Assembly (NCBI GenBank): GCA_001804415.1
Contig: MHGA01000030.1
Span: 1 to 32,208 of the forward strand
DNA: 32,208 bases
From: Candidatus Aquivivens invisus
GTDB taxonomy: Bacteria; Omnitrophota; Gorgyraeia; Aquiviventales; Aquiviventaceae
Direction: 5' to 3'
Of this stretch, positions 7,870-17,926 are shown in pieces. Numbering within the stretch: the first letter of the stretch is position 1; each line of letters starts with the position of its first letter. Below the pieces are notes generated by a model. The model was not told where the DNA came from, ran no database searches, and worked only from the letters and a program-made list of their open reading frames with translations. A program made the position numbers and the translations under genes.

Positions 7870-7897
7870 TGACACCCCATGTCAACTCCGCTAAAAT
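7869..7897 (+). promoter_or_regulatory. Sigma-70 promoter for the heptose/Kdo operon
   Basis: A consensus -35 TTGACA (7869-7874) and a -10 TAAAAT (7892-7897) are separated by exactly 17 bases. The predicted transcription start, about 7 bases after the -10, falls on or next to the GTG start codon at 7904, so the transcript may be leaderless. The -35 box shares its first two bases with the end of the cloverleaf palindrome. Confidence 0.75.
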
Positions 7898-7903
7898 CTG
7901 TAC

Positions 7904-8854
7904 GTGCCGACCACCAAACTCGACTTATCCAGGCTCAAAACCTATCCCCTCGCCTCACGCAGCAGCAAAGTCAACATGGCGGCGTTTGCGCGCGTGGGCC
8001 GCAAGGGGAGCTCCTTCCGGCAGTTCTACGACTCGCTCCCTGATTTCCTCGCGGCCAAAGATCTCAAGCGCCTCGTCCGCGCCATCGTGGAGGCGCGTCG
8101 CGCCCGCAAGCCCGTCCTCTGGATGATGGGCGCGCACGTCATCAAAGTCGGCCTGAATCCCTTGCTGATCGACATGGTGCAACGCCGCGTGATCACGGCG
8201 GTGGCGCTCAACGGTGCTGGCGTGATTCATGACTTCGAGCTGGCGTACATGGGCGCGACGTCCGAAGATGTGGACAGCGCCCTGGCCGACGGGTCCTTCG
8301 GCATGGCGGAGGAGACCAGCCGCCTGATCAACCGGGCGATCCGCGCAGGCGCCACACGGCGCCTGGGACTGGGCGAGTCGGTCGGTGCGATGATCCGTGC
8401 GCAGCGGCTGCCGTACCGGCGTTTGAGTCTCTTGGCGACGTGCCATGAGCTGGGCGTTCCCGCGACGGTCCATGTGGCGATCGGGACCGACATCATCCAC
8501 CAGCAGTCCACCGCCGATGGGGCGGCCATCGGCCAGACCTCGTTGGCCGATTTCCGCACGCTGATTCAGGTCGTCTCGGGCTTGGGGCCGGGCGGGGTGG
8601 TCGGGAATGTGGGCTCGGCCGTCATCCTGCCGGAGGTGTTTTTGAAAGCGGTGTCGATTGCGCGGAATCTCGGCCACGCCGTCAAGGATTTCACCGCGTT
8701 TGATTTCGACATGATCCGCCACTACCGTCCGCATGAAAACGTGCTCAAGCGGCCGACGCTGCTCGGCGGCACCGCCGTCTCGATCATCGGGCATCACGAG
8801 CTCCTCATCCCGCTGTTGCTTCGCGCCGTTACGGAGGAGCTCGGAGGCCGGTAA
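7904..8854 (+). CDS. Deoxyhypusine synthase-like protein of unknown function
   Basis: A 316-residue protein with clear deoxyhypusine synthase family features: GAHVIKVGLNPLLIDMV, LNGAGVIHDFELAYMG, TSEDVDSALADGSFGMAEET, QTSLADFR and VVGNVGSAVILPEVFLKAV. The classical C-terminal segment with the catalytic lysine (EAVSWGK) is absent; the protein ends in a GHHELLIPLLLRAVTEEL stretch. Bacteria lack eIF5A, so hypusine formation is unlikely. Relatives can act on spermidine-type substrates, but I cannot assign a reaction here. It begins with GTG at or near the predicted transcription start and has no Shine-Dalgarno site. It leads the operon containing rfaE1 and the Kdo genes, 3 bases upstream of rfaE1, which suggests an envelope-linked role. 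Confidence 0.8.
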   Translation: MPTTKLDLSRLKTYPLASRSSKVNMAAFARVGRKGSSFRQFYDSLPDFLAAKDLKRLVRAIVEARRARKPVLWMMGAHVIKVGLNPLLIDMVQRRVITAVALNGAGVIHDFELAYMGATSEDVDSALADGSFGMAEETSRLINRAIRAGATRRLGLGESVGAMIRAQRLPYRRLSLLATCHELGVPATVHVAIGTDIIHQQSTADGAAIGQTSLADFRTLIQVVSGLGPGGVVGNVGSAVILPEVFLKAVSIARNLGHAVKDFTAFDFDMIRHYRPHENVLKRPTLLGGTAVSIIGHHELLIPLLLRAVTEELGGR

Positions 8855-8857
8855 CCC

Positions 8858-9933
8858 ATGACGACACCCGTGGTTCCTCGGCTCAATCCCGAGCGCCTGA
8901 GGCGGCTGATCGCCGCCTTCTCCAAGCCCAAAATCCTCGTCGTCGGCGATTGCATGCTCGATGAGTTCATCTGGGGCCAGGTGAACCGGATCAGCCCTGA
9001 GGCGCCGGTGCCCGTCGTCTGGGTGCAGTCCGAATCGGTGATGCCGGGGGGCGCGGCGAATGTCGCCAACAACATCCGTTCCCTCGGCGGCCGCGTGCAG
9101 ATGGCCGGCGTCATCGGGACCGACCCGTGGGGCGACACCCTGGTGGAGACCCTGACGAAGCGAGGCATCGGGACCGAGGGGCTGCTGCGCGAGCCCTCGC
9201 GAGCCACCACCGTGAAGACCCGCGTCATCGCCCATCATCAACAGGTGGTGCGCGTGGATCGGGAATCCCGACCCGCGCTCAACCCCGCAATAGTCAAACG
9301 CATGGCGGGGGCCGTGCGCAAGCAACTGGAGACGGTGGACGCGGTCATCATCGAGGACTACGGCAAAGGCGTCATCACCCGCGAGCTGCTGCAGCAGGTG
9401 GTGCCGCTCATGCGCTCGCGCCGCAAGCTCATCACCGTTGATCCCAAGGAAGAGCATTTCGATCTGTACCAGGAAGTGACCGCCATCACCCCGAACCGAG
9501 CGGAAGCCTCCGCCATGGTGGGTCGGCGCCTGGAGACGGAGCAGGAGGTGCGCCAGGCCGGCGGCGAGCTGGTGCGCCGGCTGCGGTGCGAGGCGGTGGT
9601 GATGACGCTCGGCGAGGATGGGATGTGCGTGATGGAACAGCACGGCCGGTGCACTCGGATCCCGACGGTGGCGCAAGAGGTGTTCGATGTCGCCGGGGCT
9701 GGGGATACGGTCATCGCGACGCTGACGTTGGCCTTGGCCAGCGGCGCCTCCATGCCGGAGGCCGCGGTCTTGGCTAATTATGCGGCGGGGATTGTCGTGG
9801 GCAAGCTGGGGGTCGCCACCGCGGCTCCCGAGGAGCTCTTGGCGAAACTTGACGGTACGACCACGAGGCGCACGGCGCACGGCGCACGGCGCACGGCACG
9901 GAATCGGCCTCCAGCCTTCAGCCGGAATCGGCG

Positions 9934-9937
<4 letters not shown>
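8858..9937 (+). CDS. rfaE1: D-glycero-beta-D-manno-heptose-7-phosphate kinase (RfaE1/HldE N-terminal domain)
   Basis: A PfkB-family sugar kinase that phosphorylates heptose 7-phosphate at C1 on the way to ADP-heptose, the donor for the GT9 enzymes upstream. Seen in sequence: ILVVGDCMLDEFIWG and RISPEAPVPV (typical of RfaE), PGGAANVANN at residues 63-72, and the PfkB signature DVAGAGDTVIATLTLA with the catalytic base Asp283. The C-terminal adenylyltransferase half of HldE is missing, so a separate RfaE2 must exist elsewhere. A GGAGG lies 10 bases before the ATG. The last ~25 residues, including TARRTAHGARRTA-like sequence, are coded by a GGCGCAC heptamer array and are probably disordered. The stop overlaps kdsB as ATGA. 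Confidence 0.9.
9867..9899 (+). repeat. Heptamer array GGCGCAC x4
   Basis: Four exact tandem GGCGCAC units (9867-9894) plus a partial unit. The array is inside the rfaE1 frame and codes its arginine-rich C-terminal tail. No inverted partner is visible. Confidence 0.88.
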
Positions 9938-13199
<3,262 letters not shown>

Positions 13200-13219
<20 letters not shown>

Positions 13220-14237
13220 CCGATCCCTTCGACTCGGCCGACGGCCTCGCTCAGGGCGAGTCCTGAGCGTCGTCGAAGGACGATCCCTCCGCCGGGCCAG
13301 GGAGGTCCTCCGGATTGAAGCCGAGGCGATCCAGCGGCTGATCCCGCGCCTCGGCGGCGCCTTCGCCCAAGCCGTGCGCCTTCTGCTCGCCTGCAAAGGG
13401 CGCGTGGTGGTCACCGGCATGGGCAAGGCCGGATTGATCGGCCAGAAACTCTCGGCCACCCTCGCCTCAACCGGCACGCCGAGCCTCTGGATCCATTCGG
13501 CCGAAGCGATCCACGGTGACGTCGGGCGGGTGACCAAAGACGATTGCGTGATCGCCCTCTCCAACAGCGGGCAAACCGAGGAGTTGACGCAGCTGCTGCC
13601 GGTCATCAAGCAGATCGGCGCGCGGCTCATTGCGCTGACCGGCAACATCCGCTCCACCTTGGCCCGACACACCGATGTGGCGCTTGATGTCAGCGTCAAG
13701 CGTGAGGCCTGCTCGCTCAACCTGGCTCCGACCGCCTCGACGACCGCCATGCTGGCGATGGGCGATGCCTTGGCCGTCGTCGTCGCCGAACTGAAAGGAT
13801 TTCGGGAGCGGGATTTTGCGCTGTTCCACCCCGGCGGGCAGCTGGGCCGGCGCCTGGTGCTGCGCGTGCGGGATCTCATGCGCACCGGCAGGGCCAATCC
13901 AATCGTGCGCGAGACGACATCCGTCAAGAACGTGCTCTTGGCCATCACCCGGGCGCGGGCCGGGTGTGCGGCGGTGGTGGATGCTCGAGGACAGCTCACC
14001 GGCATTTTTACCGACGGCGATCTCCGGCGCCATCTCGATATCACCCCCGATCTGCCCCGCCTGCCGGTTGCGCGGGTCATGACGCGCAACCCTAAGACGC
14101 TGGCCGCGGATCGTCTGGCCGTGGAGGCGCTGCGGTTGCTGAGGGAATACCGGATTGACGAGCTGGTTGTCGTCGAAGGCCACCGAAGACCGGTGGGTCT
14201 CCTCGACGTCCAGGATCTCCTCAAAGCCGGATTTTAA
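13200..14237 (+). CDS. kdsD: Arabinose-5-phosphate isomerase (KdsD/KpsF)
   Basis: Converts ribulose 5-phosphate to arabinose 5-phosphate, the substrate of KdsA. The SIS domain (about residues 60-190) has VVVTGMGKAGLIGQKLSATL, SAEAIHGDVG and ALSNSGQTEE; HPGGQLGRRL follows, then a CBS pair (VRDLMRTG...FTDGDLRRHL and VMTRNPKTL...DELVVVEG). ATG 13200 gives 345 residues and a 20-base overlap with kdsA. Between the start and the first helix (RAREVLRIEAEAI), residues ~9-27 are coded by a palindromic repeat and include LSVVEG, which I recognise as a typical product of a widespread palindromic element. No other start lies between it and the fold, so this segment is probably translated. Forms a contiguous Kdo pathway with kdsA and kdsC. 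Confidence 0.93.
13226..13279. repeat. Palindromic repeat inside the kdsD 5' coding region
   Basis: An 8-bp outer stem (13226-13233 CCTTCGAC with 13272-13279 GTCGAAGG) encloses a 4-bp hairpin (13236-13239/13243-13246) and an 8-bp hairpin (13248-13255 CGCTCAGG with 13262-13269 CCTGAGCG), giving a three-way junction. The CCTTCGAC...GCTCAGG...CCTGAGC...GTCGAAGG pattern is, from memory, a dispersed palindrome in many bacterial genomes. Confidence 0.82.
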
Positions 14238-14251
14238 GCACCAAGCCCAAT
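14238..14251 (+). repeat. Short heptamer pair at the kdsD-kdsC junction
   Basis: Two units, GCACCAA and GCCCAAT, bridge the 12-base gap and reach into the kdsC start codon at 14250. They belong to the same GCACCAA type seen at 15088 and 16131. Confidence 0.6.
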
Positions 14252-14783
14252 GCCTCTCAGTCCTGAAGTGCTGAAACGCGCCCGACAGATTACCACACTC
14301 GTCCTGGATGTTGATGGCGTCCTGACCGATGGGCGCATCATCTACGATGAGTGGGGGGATGAGCTGAAATGTTTCGATGTGCAGGACGGAGCGGGTCTGG
14401 TGCTCTGGCGGCGGGCTGGGTTGCGCAGCGCCATCATCACGGCACGGCACAGCCGCGTGGTCAGACGGCGGGCCAAAGAATTGCGCGTGGACTTCCTCGC
14501 CCAACGAGCGTTGGAGAAGCTGCCGGCGTATGAGAAGCTCCTGAGGCGCTGGCGGCTGCTGCCGGAGTACGTGTGCGCCATCGGGGATGACTTGATGGAG
14601 TTGCCCCTCCTCCGGCGGGTTGGGTTGGCGGTGGCCGTGCCGAATGCCGTGGATGAGGTGAAGGCCGTCAGCCACTACGTCACTCAGCGTCCAGGCGGGC
14701 GCGGAGCGGTGAGAGAAGTCGTCGATCTCCTCCTGAAAGCCTCCGGCCGTTGGGAAGACCTTCTCAAGCGTTACCAGGTTTAG
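14250..14783 (+). CDS. kdsC: Kdo-8-phosphate phosphatase (HAD superfamily)
   Basis: Removes phosphate from Kdo-8-P to give Kdo for KdsB. The HAD nucleophile motif is LDVDGVLTDG with Asp20 and Asp22; YDEWGDELKCFDVQDGAG is the KdsC-type continuation. Motif II is in SAIITARHS and the late acidic motif in AIGDDLMELPLL. Length is 177 residues, normal for the small tetrameric KdsC class without a cap. It lies 12 bases after kdsD and completes the set kdsB-pyrG-kdsA-kdsD-kdsC. No Shine-Dalgarno site is visible before the ATG. An AT-rich stretch with a new promoter follows, so this is probably the last gene of the unit. Confidence 0.94.
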   Translation: MPLSPEVLKRARQITTLVLDVDGVLTDGRIIYDEWGDELKCFDVQDGAGLVLWRRAGLRSAIITARHSRVVRRRAKELRVDFLAQRALEKLPAYEKLLRRWRLLPEYVCAIGDDLMELPLLRRVGLAVAVPNAVDEVKAVSHYVTQRPGGRGAVREVVDLLLKASGRWEDLLKRYQV

Positions 14784-14822
14784 CTATCTTTGTTCCTACA
14801 TTGTAAATATTTATCAAAAGTA

Positions 14823-14851
14823 TTGAATGATTAAGAGGTTTATGGTATGAT
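14823..14851 (+). promoter_or_regulatory. Sigma-70 promoter for the small HTH gene
   Basis: The -35 TTGAAT (14823-14828) and -10 TATGAT (14846-14851) have a 17-base spacing, within the only clearly AT-rich stretch of the window. The -10 covers an ATG at 14847, which therefore cannot be the translation start. The predicted transcript start near 14858 is 4 bases before the next in-frame ATG at 14862. Confidence 0.75.
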
Positions 14852-14861
14852 TACGGCTGTC

Positions 14862-15074
14862 ATGACACTCAACGGCAAGACGAACGACAACAATATTATG
14901 ACCCTCAGTGAAGTGGCGAATTACCTGGGCCTTCACGTGATGACGGTCTACAAGCTCACGCGGGAAGGCCGGGTGCCTGCGGCGAAGATTGGGGGTCAGT
15001 GGCGCTTCAAGCGAGACATCTTGGATGGCTGGCTTGAGGCGCAGATGCTCAGGCGAGCCGGCGCCAAGTCGTAA
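14862..15074 (+). CDS. Small excisionase/MerR-like helix-turn-helix protein
   Basis: A 70-residue protein made almost entirely of a winged HTH_17/excisionase-type DNA-binding domain: MTLSEVANYLGLHVMTVYKLTREGRVPAAKIGGQWRF with a closing WLEAQ helix. Such proteins bind DNA as small regulators or as accessory factors; there is no integrase or phage gene nearby, so a local transcription regulator is more likely than an excisionase. ATG 14862 was preferred over 14847, which lies in the -10 box; ATG 14898, exactly at the domain start, is also possible. No Shine-Dalgarno site is seen and the leader would be about 4 bases. It sits between the Kdo operon and the lipid A/LPS-export operon, so control of one of these is an inference. 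Confidence 0.8.
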   Translation: MTLNGKTNDNNIMTLSEVANYLGLHVMTVYKLTREGRVPAAKIGGQWRFKRDILDGWLEAQMLRRAGAKS

Positions 15075-15087
15075 GCCCCCAACCTAA

Positions 15088-15108
15088 GCACCAAGCACCA
15101 AGCACGAA
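15088..15108 (+). repeat. Heptamer array GCACCAA x3 in a 166-base intergenic region
   Basis: Units GCACCAA, GCACCAA, GCACGAA follow the HTH gene. The rest of the gap up to 15190 is filled with degenerate GCACG-rich sequence, including a small hairpin around 15142-15160 (ACGGT/ACCGT arms). No gene or clear terminator with a T-run is visible in the gap. Confidence 0.8.
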
Positions 15109-15194
15109 TAGACCTCTGCACGTCAGAACAGCCGCATATCCGCACGGTGGTACCGTCGCACGTTAGCACGCCGGCACGCTGGTATTTCCTGCCA

Positions 15195-15223
15195 TTGACG
15201 CTCACCATCGGGTGTAGTACCAT
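15195..15223 (+). promoter_or_regulatory. Probable sigma-70 promoter for the LpxL-LptC-LptA fusion gene
   Basis: The -35 TTGACG (15195-15200) and a weak -10 TACCAT (15218-15223) are 17 bases apart. The predicted start near 15230 would leave a leader of about 11 bases containing AAGG 4 bases before the ATG at 15241. Confidence 0.55.
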
Positions 15224-15240
15224 ACCCTGTTTAAGGTTAC

Positions 15241-17154
15241 ATGGTGATGAAACACCCGATTCGACGACGAGCGATGCTTGCGGCCTTCCTGGCCCTGCGC
15301 AGCCTCATCCGGTGGCTTCCCCTCTCGGTGGCACAGGCGTGCGGTCGGCTCCTCGGCTACCTCGGCTACGCCCTCTTAGGTCCGTATCGGCGCCTGACGT
15401 TGGCGCATCTGCATCTGGCGCTGGGTCCGCGGGCCAGTCGCGCCACGTGCGCCAGGGTGGCCCGCGGGGTGTTTGTCAACCTCGCGAAGTCGTTCCTCGA
15501 GTGGCTCGTGATGGATCGGCTCTCGCCGGAGGCGCTGAGGCGCCGGGTCGACGTCTACGGCGTGCATTACCTGCGCGAGGCCCTGGCGAACGGCCGCGGG
15601 GTGATCGCCCTCTCGGCGCATTTTGGCAACTGGGAACTCCTCGCGATGACGCTGGCCGGCCTTGGCTTTCAGGGCGGGGTGCTGGCCCGACGGCTGCGAT
15701 ATCCGGAATTTGAGCCCTTCCTGGTTGGGATGCGCGCGCGCAAAGGGGTGACGACCTACGCGCGCGGCTCGGTGAAAGAGGTCGCCCGCCTCCTGCGCGA
15801 GAACCGGATCATCGGCATGATGCCCGACCAGGACCTCGACAGCCTGGAGGGGGTGTTTGTGGACTTTTTCGATCGGCCGGCCTACACCCCGGTGGGACCC
15901 GCGGCGCTCTCCCTCATGACCGGTGCAATGATCCTGCCGTGTTTTCTCGTTCGAGACGGACGGCGGTTCCGGCTGGTGATTGAAGAACCCGTCACCGTGG
16001 CCCGTCGGGGCGACCGCGCCAAGGATCTGGTGGCGATCACCGACGCCTGGAGCCGCGTCGTGGAGTCGTATATCCGCCGGTATCCGGATCATTGGGTCTG
16101 GATGCACCGTCGCTGGAAGACCCAACCTTCAGTACCAAGCACCAAGCACCAAGCACTCAGTACCCAGCTCTCGGTTCCAAGGGTGCCTCAAGCCGCTGTT
16201 TCATCGTTCTTGTTTACGCTTACTGCTTACTGCTTAGTGCTTAGTGCTGTGCTTGGGTGCGCGAAGTCCTCACCCCCGTCTCCGCCGCAGGCCACGGCCG
16301 CCTCGTCCACGACGCCGTCAACGGAGGCTCCGCAACGCATGGATCGCTTTACCATGGTCGGCTACAGCCCCGCGGGCGCGAAGGAGTGGGACCTGGAAGG
16401 CCACGGCGCGGTCGCGGAAGGGGCGGTGGTCACCATCCAGCAGCCCCACGCGATTGGCTACGACCGCGAGCGCACGTCCGATATCACCGCGAGCCTCGCC
16501 CATGTCGATCAGCAGACCCATTACATCCGCCTTGAGCACGAGGTGACCATTCACACCTCCGACGGCCTCTGGGTGATGGCGCCGCAGCTCTACTGGTTGT
16601 CGGATCGGGACGAGATGCAGACGGACGAGCCGGTTCGGATTGAGACCGACCACATGCTCATCCGCGGTCGAGGAGCCGTCGCCCACGCCCAGGTGAAGAC
16701 GGCGATTGTCGAGCGAGACATCGAGCTGGTGCTGAATCCTTCGGACGGCGAGGCGGTGGGAGCACCTCCGGCGCATGTGACCATCACGTGCGAGGGCCCG
16801 CTTGTGTTTGAATACGAGAAAGGCATCGCGACGTTCCACACCAATGTGCACGTGAACGATCACCAAGGCGATCTCTACTCGGACACGCTCATCGCGTATG
16901 TGGATCAGAAGACGCACACGATCCGCTACGCGGATGCGATCGGCCGGGTTCGCATCGTGCAGGGACCGCACACGGCGCACGGGGATCACGCGGTGTATGA
17001 GCCGGCGCTGGCGAAAGTGACCTTGCTTGGCTCGCCGTACCTCGTCCTGTACCCCGAGGACTCGCAGCCGGCCGTGGCCCCGCACCCCCCCACGGTCGAG
17101 GCGACGCCGCGCCCGCCGTCAGAGCCGCAACAGGTTGCCGTCACCGTCCCCTGA
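15241..17154 (+). CDS. LpxL-type acyltransferase / LptC / LptA triple fusion
   Basis: A 637-residue protein. Residues 1-296 are an LpxL/HtrB-type lipid A late acyltransferase, with the catalytic H-x4-E in HFGNWE (His127, Glu132), MMPDQDLDSLEGVFVDFF, and the terminal WVWMHRRWK. Residues 297-311 are coded by AGCACCA heptamers. A hydrophobic segment (FLFTLTAYCLVLSAVLGC, ending at Cys340) follows and would span the membrane or act as a lipoprotein signal. Residues ~367-490 resemble LptC (FTMVGYSPAGAKEWDLEG). Residues ~514-615 resemble an OstA/LptA repeat (ITCEGPLVFEYEKGIATFHT). The topology is sensible: cytoplasmic acyltransferase, one span, periplasmic LptC-LptA bridge. A GTG at 16183 could alternatively start a separate LptC-LptA lipoprotein. 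It is followed 5 bases later by lptB. Confidence 0.83.
   Translation: MVMKHPIRRRAMLAAFLALRSLIRWLPLSVAQACGRLLGYLGYALLGPYRRLTLAHLHLALGPRASRATCARVARGVFVNLAKSFLEWLVMDRLSPEALRRRVDVYGVHYLREALANGRGVIALSAHFGNWELLAMTLAGLGFQGGVLARRLRYPEFEPFLVGMRARKGVTTYARGSVKEVARLLRENRIIGMMPDQDLDSLEGVFVDFFDRPAYTPVGPAALSLMTGAMILPCFLVRDGRRFRLVIEEPVTVARRGDRAKDLVAITDAWSRVVESYIRRYPDHWVWMHRRWKTQPSVPSTKHQALSTQLSVPRVPQAAVSSFLFTLTAYCLVLSAVLGCAKSSPPSPPQATAASSTTPSTEAPQRMDRFTMVGYSPAGAKEWDLEGHGAVAEGAVVTIQQPHAIGYDRERTSDITASLAHVDQQTHYIRLEHEVTIHTSDGLWVMAPQLYWLSDRDEMQTDEPVRIETDHMLIRGRGAVAHAQVKTAIVERDIELVLNPSDGEAVGAPPAHVTITCEGPLVFEYEKGIATFHTNVHVNDHQGDLYSDTLIAYVDQKTHTIRYADAIGRVRIVQGPHTAHGDHAVYEPALAKVTLLGSPYLVLYPEDSQPAVAPHPPTVEATPRPPSEPQQVAVTVP
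16131..16251 (+). repeat. Translated inverted heptamer pair AGCACCA / TGCTTAG
   Basis: Arm 1 (16131-16172): AGTACCA, AGCACCA, AGCACCA, AGCACTC, AGTACCC, AGCTCTC. Arm 2 (16217-16251): CGCTTAC, TGCTTAC, TGCTTAG, TGCTTAG, TGCTGTG. The arms are imperfect reverse complements. Both are read in frame; arm 2 codes the hydrophobic core of the membrane segment before Cys340. Confidence 0.88.
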
Positions 17155-17159
17155 TTAGC

Positions 17160-17882
17160 ATGGAACAGCTCACGACCAAGCACCTCGTCAAAGGCTACAA
17201 TGGCCGCGCCGTCGTCGACGGCGTCGAGATCGTGGTCCGCCGCGGAGAGATCGTGGGGCTCCTGGGGCCGAACGGGGCGGGGAAAACCACAACCTTTGCC
17301 ATGATCGTCGGCTATGTGAGGCCGGATGGAGGAGCGATCACCGTCGACGGCCGCGACATCACCGCGCTGCCCATGTACCAGCGCGCGCGCTTAGGGATCG
17401 GCTACCTGGCGCAGGAACCGTCGATCTTCCGCAAGCTGACCGTTGAAGACAATATCCTGGCGATCCTGGAGACCGTGGGCTGCTCGAGGACCCAGCGCCG
17501 CACGCGGCTCGACGAGTTGCTCAATGAATTGGGGATCACCCATCTGGCCCGGCAAAAAGCGTTTGTCCTCTCAGGCGGCGAGAAGCGGCGCCTGGAGATC
17601 ACGCGGGCGTTGGTCACCAATCCGCAGTTTATTCTCCTGGATGAGCCGTTTTCCGGGATTGACCCGATCACCGTGTTTGAGTGCCAGGAAATCATCCGGG
17701 AGCTGAAGGCCCGGGGGCTGGGCGTCCTCTTGACCGATCATAACGTGCGTGAGACGCTGGAGATCACCGACCGCTCCTACATCATGGCGGAGGGCCGGGT
17801 GCTCATCTCCGGCACCGCCCAGGAACTGATCACCGACCCGAAAGCCCGCGAGATCTACCTCGGCGAAAAGTTCCGGATGTAA
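17160..17882 (+). CDS. lptB: LPS export ABC transporter ATP-binding protein
   Basis: The cytoplasmic ATPase of the LptB2FG complex, which drives LPS extraction toward LptC and LptA. The 240 residues hold Walker A GPNGAGKT at 36-43, Q-loop in YLAQEPS, signature LSGGE at 137-141, Walker B ILLDEP at 158-163, and the switch His194. LNELGITHLARQKAFVLSGGEKRR and EIYLGEKFRM are typical of LptB. It begins 5 bases after the acyltransferase-LptC-LptA fusion, so the bridge proteins and the ATPase are co-transcribed. LptF and LptG are not in this window. Confidence 0.95.
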   Translation: MEQLTTKHLVKGYNGRAVVDGVEIVVRRGEIVGLLGPNGAGKTTTFAMIVGYVRPDGGAITVDGRDITALPMYQRARLGIGYLAQEPSIFRKLTVEDNILAILETVGCSRTQRRTRLDELLNELGITHLARQKAFVLSGGEKRRLEITRALVTNPQFILLDEPFSGIDPITVFECQEIIRELKARGLGVLLTDHNVRETLEITDRSYIMAEGRVLISGTAQELITDPKAREIYLGEKFRM

Positions 17883-17926
17883 ACATGCTGTTTACTCGTG
17901 CGCGAAAACCCGCGGGGCAGGAGCCG

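Noticed and set aside
7955-9880. 641-residue open frame on the minus strand
   Set aside because: It lies opposite the deoxyhypusine-synthase-like gene and rfaE1, both with clear family motifs; long antisense frames are expected in GC-rich DNA. The composition shows no domain. The same applies to minus-strand frames at 21030-22928, 25096-26610 and 29736-31319.
14847-15074. HTH gene starting at ATG 14847
   Set aside because: That ATG lies inside the -10 box TATGAT (14846-14851), so it would not be in the transcript.
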